Shown here one piece after another: positions 35,852-44,364 of a stretch of DNA of 64,000 nt. Under the pieces are notes generated by a model, which had not been told where the DNA came from, did not search any database, and saw only the letters and a list, made by a program, of their open reading frames with translations. Every line of letters begins with the position of its first letter. The first letter of the stretch is position 1. Source of the DNA: Streptomyces tagetis (lineage in GTDB: Bacteria > Actinomycetota > Actinomycetes > Streptomycetales > Streptomycetaceae). Where the stretch lies: NCBI RefSeq assembly GCF_018069565.1, contig NZ_JAGPNL010000001.1:992001-1056000 (forward strand), given 5' to 3'. The translations under genes were made by a program, and so were the position numbers.

Positions 35852-37432
35852 GTGGGACAGCCCACCCCCCACACCTGCGACTGGTGGCGCTCCGCCGTCA
35901 TCTACCAGGTCTACGTCCGCAGCTTCGCCGACGCCGACGGCGACGGCACCGGCGACCTCGCCGGCGTCCGCGCCCGCCTCCCGTACCTCGCCGAACTCGG
36001 CGTCGACGCCCTGTGGTTCAACCCCTGGTACCTCTCCCCGATGAAGGACGGCGGCTACGACGTCGCCGACTACCGCGCCGTCGACCCGGCCTTCGGCACC
36101 CTCGCCGAGGCCGAGAAGCTCATCGGCGAGGCCCGCGAACTCGGCATCCGCACCCTCGTCGACATCGTCCCCAACCACGTATCCGACCAGCACCCCTGGT
36201 TCCGCGCCGCGCTCGCCGGCGGACCCGGGCGCGACCTGTTCCACTTCCGCGCGGGCCGCGGTGCCGACGGCGAACTCCCGCCCAACGACTGGCGGTCGGA
36301 GTTCGGCGGACCCGCCTGGACCCGGCTGCCCGACGGCGACTGGTACCTCCACCTCTTCGCCCCCGAGCAGCCCGACCTCAACTGGGCCCACCCCGCCGTC
36401 CGGCGGGAACACGAGGACATCCTCCGCTTCTGGTTCGAACGGGGCGTCGCCGGCGTCCGCATCGACTCCGCCGCCCTGCCCGCCAAGGACCCCCGGCTCC
36501 CCGACCTCGCCGACGGCACCGGCCCCCACCCCTACGTCGACCGCGACGAACTCCACGAGATCTACCGCTCCTGGCGTGCCGTCGCCGACGAGTACGGAGC
36601 CGTCTTCGTCGGCGAGGTCTGGCTCCCCGACGCCGAACGCTTCGCCCGCTACCTGCGCCCCGACGAACTCCACACCGCCTTCAACTTCGCCTTCATGACC
36701 TGCCCCTGGGACCCCGCCCGGCTGCGCGCCGCCATCGACGCCACCCTCGCCGAACACGCCCCCGTCGGCGCCCCCGCCACCTGGGTGCTCTGCAACCACG
36801 ACGTCACCCGCACCGTCACCCGCTACGGCCGCGCCGAGACCGGCTTCGACTTCGCCGCCAAGCGGTTCGGCACCCCCACCGACCTCGCCCTCGGCACCCG
36901 CCGCGCCCGCGCCGCCGCCCTGCTCTCCCTCGCCCTGCCCGGCTCCGTCTACCTCTACCAGGGCGAGGAACTGGGCCTGCCCGAGGCCGACATCCCCCTC
37001 GACCGCATCGAGGACCCCATGCACGCCCGCTCCGGCGGCACCGACCCCGGCCGCGACGGCTGCCGGGTGCCGCTGCCGTGGACCGCCGACGCCCCCCACG
37101 CCGGCTTCGGCGGCGCACCCTGGCTGCCCCAGCCCCCGGGCTGGGCGGCGTACGCGGCCGACCGGCAGGCGGCCGACCCCGGCTCCCTCCTCAGCCTCTA
37201 CCGCGAGGCGATCCGGCGCCGTCCGGTCTTCGGCACCGGACCCCTGACCTGGCTCCCCGCCCCCGACGGCGTCCTCGCCCTCGGCCGCGCGGACACCGCC
37301 GCCGTCTGCGTCGTCAACCTCGCGGACGGGCCCGTGGACCTCCCCGCACACACCGAACTCCTCCTCGCCAGCGGCCCGCTCACCCCCGACGGGAAGCTGC
37401 CGAAGGACACCGCGGTCTGGCTCGGCACCTGA
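35852..37432 (+). CDS. GH13 alpha-glucosidase, cytoplasmic
   Basis: This 526-residue GH13 enzyme has no signal peptide. It starts WWRSAVIYQVYVRSFADADG, as alpha-glucosidase/oligo-1,6-glucosidase members do. Catalytic residues are visible as Asp205 (GVRIDSAA), Glu255 (FVGEVW) and the transition-state Asp317 (CNHDVTR). The GTG start has GAAAGG upstream. It would cleave imported alpha-linked oligosaccharides to glucose. The linkage preference (1,4 versus 1,6) is not safely readable. Confidence 0.92.
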   Translation: MGQPTPHTCDWWRSAVIYQVYVRSFADADGDGTGDLAGVRARLPYLAELGVDALWFNPWYLSPMKDGGYDVADYRAVDPAFGTLAEAEKLIGEARELGIRTLVDIVPNHVSDQHPWFRAALAGGPGRDLFHFRAGRGADGELPPNDWRSEFGGPAWTRLPDGDWYLHLFAPEQPDLNWAHPAVRREHEDILRFWFERGVAGVRIDSAALPAKDPRLPDLADGTGPHPYVDRDELHEIYRSWRAVADEYGAVFVGEVWLPDAERFARYLRPDELHTAFNFAFMTCPWDPARLRAAIDATLAEHAPVGAPATWVLCNHDVTRTVTRYGRAETGFDFAAKRFGTPTDLALGTRRARAAALLSLALPGSVYLYQGEELGLPEADIPLDRIEDPMHARSGGTDPGRDGCRVPLPWTADAPHAGFGGAPWLPQPPGWAAYAADRQAADPGSLLSLYREAIRRRPVFGTGPLTWLPAPDGVLALGRADTAAVCVVNLADGPVDLPAHTELLLASGPLTPDGKLPKDTAVWLGT

Positions 37433-37486
37433 CCCGTCCCGACCGCGCCCCGCTGTCCCCGCACCCCCACACGAAGGGATCGGCAC

Positions 37487-39661
37487 ATGCACACGCACGG
37501 TTCAGGAACACTCCGGCGGGGCCCCGCGGCCCTCGCCACCGCGGTGGCCCTCGCCGCCGGCACCCTCGTCGCCCTCGCCCCCGCCCCGGCCCACGCCGCC
37601 GCGGGCGCCACCCTCCCCTTCACCTCCGTCGAGGCCGAGTCCGCCACCACCACCGGCACCCGCATCGGCCCCGACACCACCCAGGGCACCCTCGCCTCCG
37701 AGGCGTCCGGACGCCAGGCCGTCCGCCTCAACGCCGGACAGCGCGTCGAGTTCACCGCGCCGCGCGCCGCCAACGCCCTCACCGTCGCCTACAGCGTCCC
37801 CGACGGCCAGTCCGGCACCCTGGCCGTCTACGTCAACGGCCAGAGACTGGCCAGGACGCTCCCGGTCACCTCCAAGTACTCGTACGTCGACACCCCCTGG
37901 ATCGCCGGCTCCCGCACCCACCACCTCTACGACAACACCCGCGCGCTGCTCGGGCAGGACGTCCGTGCCGGCGACACCGTCGCCCTGGAGGCCACCGGCG
38001 TCCAGGTCACCGTGGACGTCGCCGACTTCGAGCAGGTCGCCGCGGCCACCGGCAAGCCCTCCGGCGCCGTCTCCGTCACCGACAAGGGCGCCGACCCCAG
38101 CGGCCAGGGCGACTCCACCCAGGCGTTCCGGGAGGCCATCGCCGCCGCCCGGGGCGGCACGGTGTGGATACCGCCCGGCGAGTTCCGCATCACCTCCTCG
38201 CTCAGCGGCGTGGAGAACGTCACCGTCCGGGGCGCCGGCGCCTGGCACTCCGTGGTGCGCGGCTCCCGCTTCATCGACCAGTCCGCCTCCTCCGGCAACG
38301 TCCACCTGCGGGACTTCGCCGTCATCGGCGAGGTCACCGAACGCGTCGACTCCAGCCCGGACAACTTCGTCAACGGCACCCTGGGCCCGAACTCCTCCGT
38401 CTCCGGCATGTGGCTCCAGCACCTCAAGGTCGGCCTCTGGCTCACCGGGAACAACGACAACCTCGTCGTCGAGGACAACCGCATCCTCGACACCACCGCC
38501 GACGGCCTCAACCTCAACGGCAACGCCCGCGGCGTGAAGGTCCGCAACAACTTCCTGCGCAACCAGGGCGACGACGCGCTCGCCATGTGGTCCCTGTACG
38601 CGCCGGACACCGCCAGCAGCTTCGAGAACAACACCATCAGCCAGCCCAACCTGGCCAACGGCATCGCCATCTACGGCGGCACCGACATCACCGTGCGCGG
38701 CAACCTGATCTCCGACACCAACGCGCTCGGCAGCGGTATCGCCATCTCCAACCAGAAGTTCCTGGACCCGTTCTCGCCGCTGGCCGGCACCATCACCGTC
38801 GACGGCAACACCCTCGTGCGCACCGGGGCGATGAACCCCAACTGGAGCCACCCCATGGGCGCGCTGCGCGTCGACTCCTACGACAGCGCCATCGAGGCGC
38901 AGGTCCGCATCTCCAACACGACGATCACCGACAGCCCGTACAGCGCCTTCGAGTTCGTCTCCGGCGGCGGGCGCGGGTACGCCGCGAAGAACATCACCGT
39001 GGACGGGGCGACCGTGCGCGCCACCGGCACCGTCGTCGTCCAGGCCGAGTCCCCGGGCGCCGCCACCCTGCGCAACGTCACCGCGACCGGCGTCGGCGCC
39101 GCCGGGATCTACAACTGCCCCTACCCGTCAGGCTCGGGCGCCTTCGTCCTCACCGACGGCGGCGGCAACTCCGGCTGGAACAGCACCTGGTCGGACTGCT
39201 CCACCTGGCCCCAGCCCGGCCAGGGCAACCCCGACCCGGGCCCCGACCGCAACCTCGCCCTCGGCCGGCCGGCCACCGCCACCGGCTCCCAGGACGTCTA
39301 CACCCCGGGCAAGGCGGTCGACGGGGACGCCAACAGCTACTGGGAGTCGGCCAACAACGCCTTCCCGCAGGCCCTCACCGTCGACCTCGGCTCCGCCCAG
39401 CCGGTACGGCGGCTGGTGCTGAAGCTGCCCCCGCAGTCGGTGTGGCAGGCCCGCACCCAGACCCTCTCCGTGCAGGGCAGCACGGACGGGTCGGCGTACT
39501 CGACGCTGGTCGCCTCGAAGGAGTACCGCTTCGACCCGGCGAGCGGGAACACCGTCACCATCCCGGTGAACGGCACCGTCCGTCACCTGCGGCTCCACGT
39601 CACCGGCAACACCGGGTGGCCGGCGGCCCAGTTCAGTGAGGTGGAGGCGTACCTGTCCTGA
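37487..39661 (+). CDS. secreted right-handed beta-helix glycosidase, GH87/mycodextranase-like, with two carbohydrate-binding modules
   Basis: This 724-residue secreted enzyme has a signal peptide ending AHAAAG, then a CBM35-like module (about residues 45-185, VEAESATTTG). A pectate-lyase-type beta-helix follows (about 200-560), then a C-terminal F5/8-type (CBM32) module (about 585-724, ALGRPATATGSQDVYTPGKA). The helix carries acidic pairs DTTADGLNL and NQGDDALAMW like GH87 alpha-1,3-glucanases. With the cytoplasmic GH13 enzyme and importer, it would depolymerise an alpha-glucan outside the cell. GH87 is my best guess; another beta-helix family such as GH49 or GH55 is possible. Confidence 0.75.
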   Translation: MHTHGSGTLRRGPAALATAVALAAGTLVALAPAPAHAAAGATLPFTSVEAESATTTGTRIGPDTTQGTLASEASGRQAVRLNAGQRVEFTAPRAANALTVAYSVPDGQSGTLAVYVNGQRLARTLPVTSKYSYVDTPWIAGSRTHHLYDNTRALLGQDVRAGDTVALEATGVQVTVDVADFEQVAAATGKPSGAVSVTDKGADPSGQGDSTQAFREAIAAARGGTVWIPPGEFRITSSLSGVENVTVRGAGAWHSVVRGSRFIDQSASSGNVHLRDFAVIGEVTERVDSSPDNFVNGTLGPNSSVSGMWLQHLKVGLWLTGNNDNLVVEDNRILDTTADGLNLNGNARGVKVRNNFLRNQGDDALAMWSLYAPDTASSFENNTISQPNLANGIAIYGGTDITVRGNLISDTNALGSGIAISNQKFLDPFSPLAGTITVDGNTLVRTGAMNPNWSHPMGALRVDSYDSAIEAQVRISNTTITDSPYSAFEFVSGGGRGYAAKNITVDGATVRATGTVVVQAESPGAATLRNVTATGVGAAGIYNCPYPSGSGAFVLTDGGGNSGWNSTWSDCSTWPQPGQGNPDPGPDRNLALGRPATATGSQDVYTPGKAVDGDANSYWESANNAFPQALTVDLGSAQPVRRLVLKLPPQSVWQARTQTLSVQGSTDGSAYSTLVASKEYRFDPASGNTVTIPVNGTVRHLRLHVTGNTGWPAAQFSEVEAYLS

Positions 39662-39668
39662 TCCGGGA

Positions 39669-39700
39669 CCGGGCCGGCGCCGTCGCGGGCGCCGGCCCGG
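39669..39700. terminator. perfect 13-bp hairpin terminator
   Basis: Arms CCGGGCCGGCGCC and GGCGCCGGCCCGG pair without mismatch around a 6-nt loop. The hairpin lies between the GH87-like stop and the convergent reductase stop, so it can act for both strands. Confidence 0.8.
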
Positions 39701-39703
39701 GGG

Positions 39704-40639
39704 TCACAGGTCCAGTACGAGCCGCGGGCCGCGGCAGCGGGAGACGCAGATCAGCATCGTCTCCCCGGCGGCCCGCTCCTCCTCGTTCAGGACCGAGTCA
39801 CGGTGGTCGATCTCGCCCTCGACCACCTCGGTCTCGCAGGTGCCGCAGGTGCCCTCCGCGCAGGAGTACAGCACCTCGGTGCCCGCGGACCGGACCGCGT
39901 CCAGCACGGAGACGCCGGGCGCGACGGTGACGGTCGTCCCGCTGCGGGCGAGGACGACCTCGAACGCGGTGTCCGCCCCGGTCTCCACCGCCTTCGGCCG
40001 GAACCGCTCGGTGCGCAGCACCCCGGCCGGGCACCGCTCCTCGACCGCGTCCAGCAGCGGCCCCGGGCCGCAGCAGTAGACGAGGGTGCCCTCCGGCACG
40101 TCGTCCAGGACGCGGGCGAGGTCGAGTCGCCCGCTCTCGTCCTCGGGCGCCACGGTGACCCGCTCGCCCCACCGCTCCAGTTCGCCGGTGAAGGCCATGG
40201 AGCCCCGGCTGCGCCCGCCGTAGAGCAGGCTCCACTCGGCGCCCGCCGCCTCCGCGGCGGCCACCATCGGCAGGAGCGGGGTGATGCCGATGCCGCCGGC
40301 GACGAACCGGTAGCGGGCGGCGGGCTCCAGCCGGAAGTGGTTGCGTGGCCCCCGGACCCGGACCTTGTCCCCGGGGCGCAGCCGCTCGTGCACGAACCGC
40401 GAGCCGCCGCGCCCGTCCCGCTCGCGCAGGACGGCGATCCGCCAGCTTCGCCGGTCGGCGGGGTCGCCGCAGAGCGAGTACTGCCGCTCCAGGTCCGGGC
40501 CGAGCAGCAGGTCGACGTGGGCGCCGGGCTCCCAGGCGGGCAGCGGCTCGTCCAGCACCCCGCGCAGGGTGAGGGCGAGTACGCCGTCGGCCGCGGTCTC
40601 CCGGTCCGCGACGACGAGTTCGGTCTCGTCCCCGCTCAT
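39704..40639 (-). CDS. Rieske oxygenase reductase (VanB/PDR type, FNR domain plus 2Fe-2S)
   Basis: This 311-residue reductase would pass electrons from NAD(P)H through flavin to an iron-sulfur cluster and on to the oxygenase encoded upstream. Visible parts are the flavin motif RQYSLCG, the nucleotide site GGIGITPLLPM and YCCGPGPLLDAV. A C-terminal plant-type 2Fe-2S domain has CAEGTCGTC and a distant Cys in MLICVSRC. The ATG at 40639 follows GGAGAGGG and overlaps the stop of the 60-residue protein gene (ATGA), which sets the start. This layout is that of phthalate and vanillate demethylase reductases. Confidence 0.9.
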   Translation of the reverse strand: MSGDETELVVADRETAADGVLALTLRGVLDEPLPAWEPGAHVDLLLGPDLERQYSLCGDPADRRSWRIAVLRERDGRGGSRFVHERLRPGDKVRVRGPRNHFRLEPAARYRFVAGGIGITPLLPMVAAAEAAGAEWSLLYGGRSRGSMAFTGELERWGERVTVAPEDESGRLDLARVLDDVPEGTLVYCCGPGPLLDAVEERCPAGVLRTERFRPKAVETGADTAFEVVLARSGTTVTVAPGVSVLDAVRSAGTEVLYSCAEGTCGTCETEVVEGEIDHRDSVLNEEERAAGETMLICVSRCRGPRLVLDL

Positions 40640-40818
40640 GAGCCCTCTCCCCGGGGGCGGTGTCCGTCCGGGTGGGAGAGCATCCATTCCCACATCACGA
40701 CCGGGTCGTCGGCGCTGTGCTCGGCGCCGCAGTGGCAGGTGCCGTGCAGTACGTCGGTGCCCGGGAGCCAGTCGATCCGGTAGATCTCCCCGGGGGAGGG
40801 ACGCGACGGCGCGGTCAC
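40636..40818 (-). CDS. 60-residue conserved-looking protein between oxygenase and reductase
   Basis: This small protein starts at a GTG that overlaps the oxygenase stop by 4 nt, and its stop overlaps the reductase ATG by 4 nt, so it is locked into the operon by translational coupling on both sides. Key parts are GEIYRIDWLPGTDVLHGTCH, followed directly by CGAEH, and MWEWMLSHPDGH. The Cys-x-Cys plus nearby His residues could bind a metal. No family is recognised. Retention between oxygenase and reductase suggests an accessory or electron-transfer role, which is inference. Confidence 0.75.
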   Translation of the reverse strand: MTAPSRPSPGEIYRIDWLPGTDVLHGTCHCGAEHSADDPVVMWEWMLSHPDGHRPRGEGS

Positions 40819-41885
40819 CGGGCCGCCTCCACGGGCCGGGCGCCCTCCTCGATCAGACGGGTGAGGATACGGCGCGCGGCGAGTCCGCCGGTGTCGATGT
40901 TGATGCTCAGCTCCTGGTAGCCGGCGCGCTCGGTGCGCAGGGTGCGCTGGAGCAGGTTGAGGGCGACCACGTCCTGCATGACGACCGTGTGGTTGTTCTT
41001 GCGGAGGTACTCGGTGACCTCCTCGTCCTCGGTCGCCCAGTCGCGGGAGACCGCCCAGAAGTCGTAGACCTTGCCGGGCTCGGACGGCGTGATGGCGTAC
41101 GTGATCTCGGTGTGGAAGCCGTTCGGGTCGCTGCCGTCGGCCTCGGGCAGCACGCCGACCGGGGCGACCCGGCTGTGCAGCAGGTACAGGCAGGGGGCGT
41201 GGTACTCGATGTCCTGCCAGCGCGAGATGCGGCCCTCGATGCCGGTGGTCCTGGCGTAGAAGGGCGGGCACTCCGCGTCTTCCATGTGCCGGCTCACCCG
41301 GACGATGCCGGCGCCCTCGTCGACCTCCGTGGTGATCGGCGTCTCGGCGACCTCCGGGGTGCCGATGTAGCCGCCGTGCAGGTACGTCTCGTGGGAGAGG
41401 TCGAGCAGGTTGTCGACGAGCAGCCCGTAGTCGGCGTCGATCGGCTCCATGCCGCGGACGGTGACCCAGCCGGGGGAGCCCAGGTGCCGGGCGCGCGGGA
41501 CGGCCTCCGGGTCGGCGAGGGCCGGGTCGCCGATCCAGACCCACACCAGCGAGTCCCGCTCGACGACGGGGTAGGAGGCCAGCCGCGCGGTGCGCGGGAC
41601 CCGTTTCTGGCCGGGCACGTACACACAGGCGCCGCTCGTGTCGTACGTGAACCCGTGGTAGCCGCAGACGACGCGGTCGCCGTCGAGGCGGGTGGGCGCC
41701 TCGGAGAGCGGGAAGCGGCGGTGCACGCACCGGTCGTGCAGGACCACCGGGTCCCCGGTCTCCTCGGAGCGGTAGAGGATCAGGGGCTCTCCGAGGATCG
41801 TCCGCCCCAGCAGTTCCCGTCCCACCTCTTCCGCGTACGCGGCGACGTACCAGTGGTTGCGGGCGAATTCCGTGATGTGCGCCAT
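40815..41885 (-). CDS. Rieske non-haem iron aromatic oxygenase, vanillate O-demethylase (VanA)-like
   Basis: This 356-residue oxygenase subunit has the Rieske cluster ligands Cys53-x-His55 and Cys74-x2-His77 (DRCVHRRFP and VCGYHGFTYD). The mononuclear iron histidines are in DLSHETYLHG (165 and 170). The single-subunit form with a VanB-type reductase is typical of O-demethylases such as VanA. Vanillate demethylation yields protocatechuate, which fits the pca operon 7 kb to the right. The actual substrate could be another methoxy or carboxy aromatic. It is divergent from a TetR regulator across a 275-nt region with a large palindrome. Confidence 0.88.
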   Translation of the reverse strand: MAHITEFARNHWYVAAYAEEVGRELLGRTILGEPLILYRSEETGDPVVLHDRCVHRRFPLSEAPTRLDGDRVVCGYHGFTYDTSGACVYVPGQKRVPRTARLASYPVVERDSLVWVWIGDPALADPEAVPRARHLGSPGWVTVRGMEPIDADYGLLVDNLLDLSHETYLHGGYIGTPEVAETPITTEVDEGAGIVRVSRHMEDAECPPFYARTTGIEGRISRWQDIEYHAPCLYLLHSRVAPVGVLPEADGSDPNGFHTEITYAITPSEPGKVYDFWAVSRDWATEDEEVTEYLRKNNHTVVMQDVVALNLLQRTLRTERAGYQELSINIDTGGLAARRILTRLIEEGARPVEAAR

Positions 41886-42066
41886 GGTGACGGCTCCCGT
41901 CTCTTCGTGGTGGCGCCATGCTGGTGACGCGGCTCATACCGGCGCAATGCGGCTTCCGCCGGGCGGAAGTGAGCGTGGACAAGGTTGCGGAGGAGCCTCC
42001 ACACGGGACGGCCGCGCGGGCGGGGGCGAAGCCGACGCGCGGCCGGTTATCGATACGACCTCGTTC

Positions 42067-42100
42067 CGATACGCTCGTGTACCGGTACACTGGCGTATCG
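42067..42100. promoter_or_regulatory. 34-bp nested palindrome between oxygenase and TetR genes
   Basis: The outer arms CGATACGC and GCGTATCG enclose GTGTACCGGTACAC, itself a perfect 14-bp palindrome; in all, 15 of 17 arm positions pair. Another TATCGATACG half lies at 42048. It is centred about 78 nt upstream of the tetR start and is the obvious operator candidate for divergent control. Confidence 0.65.
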
Positions 42101-42160
42101 ATGGGTGGCCCGCCGGGGAGCGGGCGCCGGAGCCGGGCGAGGACGTGAGGAGCACAGCGG

Positions 42161-42772
42161 ATGGCGCCGCAAGCCGTGGACCGACCGGAGACGGCCGGCA
42201 CCGCACGGCGCACCAAGCTCACGCCCGAGCGCGAGCAGGAGTTCTTCGACGCCGTGCTCGAACAGATCCGCCGCCGCGGGTACGACGCCGTCACCATGGA
42301 GGGCATCGCCGCCAGCACCCGGTGCAGCAAGTCCACGCTCTACCGGCAGTGGAAGACCAAGCCCCGCTTCGTCGCGGCGGCGCTGCGCTCGCACCGGCCG
42401 GTGCGGTTCGCGGGCATCGACACCGGTTCGCTCGCCGACGACCTGCGCCAGGCGGCCCGGGTCGCGGGGGAGTGGTCCGCCGAGGACACCCTCCTCCAGG
42501 GACTGGGCCACGCCGTCACGCGGGACCAGGAGCTGAAGGGCGCGCTGCGCGAGGCGTTCGTCGACCCGGAGATCGCCGCGCTGCGGGAGATCCTGCGGCG
42601 CGGGGTCGAGCGGGGCGAGGTGCCGGCCGGCCATCCGGCGCTGGAGTTCGTGCCCTCGCAGCTCTTCGGCGTGCTGCGGATGCGGCCCGTCGTCGAGGGG
42701 GAGTACGCCGACGCGGACTACCTGGTCCGCTTCGTGGAGGCCGTCGTCCTGCCGGCGCTCGGCCTCCCCTGA
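42161..42772 (+). CDS. TetR-family regulator of the Rieske oxygenase operon
   Basis: This 203-residue repressor has an N-terminal helix-turn-helix (EQIRRRGYDAVTMEGIAAST, then RCSKSTLYRQW) and a C-terminal domain of the type ending EYADADYLVRFVEAVVLPAL. The ATG follows GAGGAGC. It is divergent from the oxygenase and most likely represses it by binding the 34-bp palindrome, with an aromatic acid as inducer. That regulatory link is inference from position. Confidence 0.88.
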   Translation: MAPQAVDRPETAGTARRTKLTPEREQEFFDAVLEQIRRRGYDAVTMEGIAASTRCSKSTLYRQWKTKPRFVAAALRSHRPVRFAGIDTGSLADDLRQAARVAGEWSAEDTLLQGLGHAVTRDQELKGALREAFVDPEIAALREILRRGVERGEVPAGHPALEFVPSQLFGVLRMRPVVEGEYADADYLVRFVEAVVLPALGLP

Positions 42773-42905
42773 GAACGGGGCCGCCGTCCCCGGGATGACC
42801 GGACGGTGGCCCTTTCGCGCCGCACCGTGGGGACGGGGGCGGCGCGCACCGGCCGGGTGGGGCGCCTTGAGCGGAGGCACCCCGCCCGGCCGCCCGGCAC
42901 GCCGG

Positions 42906-43169
42906 TCAGCGCTCGAAGGTGAGGATCGTCCCGACGACGAAGACGACGAGGAACACCAGCCCGACCAGGAACCCGGCGACGGCGGAGGAGTCGGACCGGG
43001 CCCGGTGATCCCGGTCCAGCTCGGCGTTCTCCCGGTCCCGGACCCGCCGGCGCAGCTCCGCCGCGGCGGGATCACCGGCAAGCTCCGCCTCCCCGCGCCG
43101 CACCAGCCGGGCGACGTCCCGGTCACTTACCCTCCGGCGCCGGGAGCCGGGTTCAGGAACGGACGGCAT
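42906..43169 (-). CDS. small single-pass membrane protein
   Basis: This 87-residue protein has a charged, helix-forming N-terminal 60 residues (many Arg, Asp and Glu) and one C-terminal membrane helix (FLVGLVFLVVFVVGTI). No family is recognised. Its start overlaps the DUF397 gene by 17 nt on the same strand. The predicted topology is a tail-anchored cytoplasmic domain. The ribosome site is poor, so the exact start is uncertain. Confidence 0.6.
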   Translation of the reverse strand: MPSVPEPGSRRRRVSDRDVARLVRRGEAELAGDPAAAELRRRVRDRENAELDRDHRARSDSSAVAGFLVGLVFLVVFVVGTILTFER

Positions 43170-43356
43170 GGCCGAGAAAGGCGTGCCAGGCGGCGGGGGT
43201 GAGGGCGAGCCGGGGGCCGTGCTGGTGCTTGGAGTCGCGGACGTGGACGGCCTGTGCGGTGTCCGCGTCCGCCCGCGAGACGGCGACCTCGACGCAACTG
43301 TCGCCCTGCGAGCCGCTGTAGCTGCTCTTGAACCAAGCCAGTTCGGACATGCTCAT
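43153..43356 (-). CDS. DUF397 (BldB-like) small protein
   Basis: This 67-residue protein shows the DUF397 features: AWFKSSYSGSQGDSCVEVAV near the N-terminus and VHVRDSKHQHGPRL later. Its ATG overlaps the stop of the XRE/DUF5753 gene by 4 nt. Such small proteins are encoded next to XRE regulators throughout Streptomyces and are thought to antagonise or partner them, as for WhiJ/BldB. Confidence 0.88.
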   Translation of the reverse strand: MSMSELAWFKSSYSGSQGDSCVEVAVSRADADTAQAVHVRDSKHQHGPRLALTPAAWHAFLGHAVRS

Positions 43357-44207
43357 AGCGCCCCTCGCATTCGCTCCAGCAGGCTCCTTGTGTCCTCGGG
43401 GGTGAGGGCCTGCGAACGCAGTTTCGCATACCGCTGATGGAGGATGCTGATCTCCTTCCGGCCGGTCAGGAGACGGCCGTTTTCCTGTCCTTCGGAGTAC
43501 GCGAACCACTGGTTCTCCGGCGTTTCCAGCAGTTGCAACGGCCCGTCCAGCCCCGCGTGGACCGGTTGTCGGAGCGGCATCACCTGGACCTCCACGTTCC
43601 AGTGGCGGTCCAGCAGGCCGAGCAGGTGGTCCAGCAGGTCCCGCGTGACCTCGTCGCCGCCGGTGTGCCGTTCCAGTACCGCCTGTTCCAGGATGAAGCT
43701 GAACGCCGTCGGCGGTTTCCGGCCGGTCGACAGGAGTTCCTGCCGGGCCAGTCGCGCCGCGATCCGCGCGTTCATCTCGTCCTCGGCCGGAAGCGGCGGC
43801 ACGCTGAACGAGACCGCCCGCGCGTACGCCTCCGTCTGCAACAGGCCCGGCACCACCCGGCATTCGTACGTGCACAGGCTGATCGCCGCCGCCTCCAACC
43901 GGGCCCACTGGCGGAACCACGCGGCCAGTCCCGGCTGCCGGGCGAGGAAGCCCGCCGCCCGGCGGAGCGCGCCCGTGTTGCCGAGGGCCTGTTCCGCGCG
44001 CTCCACGAAGGCCGGGTCCGGCATGCGGCGGCCCAACTCCACGGAAGCCACCGTGTGGTGGGAGTAGCGCACCAGCTCGCCCAGTTCCACCCGGCTCAGC
44101 CCCGCGTGCTCGCGTAACGCCTGGACCACCGCCCCGAAGGTCCGCAGACTGTCCGAGCAGACGGGCTCGCCGCCCGTCCCCGTCCCCACTGTGCCGTCCG
44201 CCGTCAT
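43353..44207 (-). CDS. XRE-family regulator with DUF5753 (WhiJ/Scr1 type)
   Basis: This 284-residue regulator has an N-terminal helix-turn-helix (LREHAGLSRVELGELVRYSH, then HTVASVELGRRMP) and the DUF5753 effector domain (VVPGLLQTEAYARAV through LLERMRGAL). The ATG at 44207 follows GGGAGG. It is coupled to the DUF397 gene and divergent from an anti-sigma-type ATPase gene, the WhiJ/BldB/ATPase grouping common in Streptomyces developmental control. Confidence 0.9.
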   Translation of the reverse strand: MTADGTVGTGTGGEPVCSDSLRTFGAVVQALREHAGLSRVELGELVRYSHHTVASVELGRRMPDPAFVERAEQALGNTGALRRAAGFLARQPGLAAWFRQWARLEAAAISLCTYECRVVPGLLQTEAYARAVSFSVPPLPAEDEMNARIAARLARQELLSTGRKPPTAFSFILEQAVLERHTGGDEVTRDLLDHLLGLLDRHWNVEVQVMPLRQPVHAGLDGPLQLLETPENQWFAYSEGQENGRLLTGRKEISILHQRYAKLRSQALTPEDTRSLLERMRGAL

Positions 44208-44364
44208 CGAAGAACCTCCCGCGCGCCCGCCTCGCCGTACGCATCGACCAGGACCATGCTCACGCACCGTTACCGGTACCGTCCAGTCCGTGGCCGCGTA
44301 CGCTGCTTCGGCGTACGCGGTGCCTGCCTGGTCAGGAGGTGCCCGAGGGCGTCAGATTGGCCAC

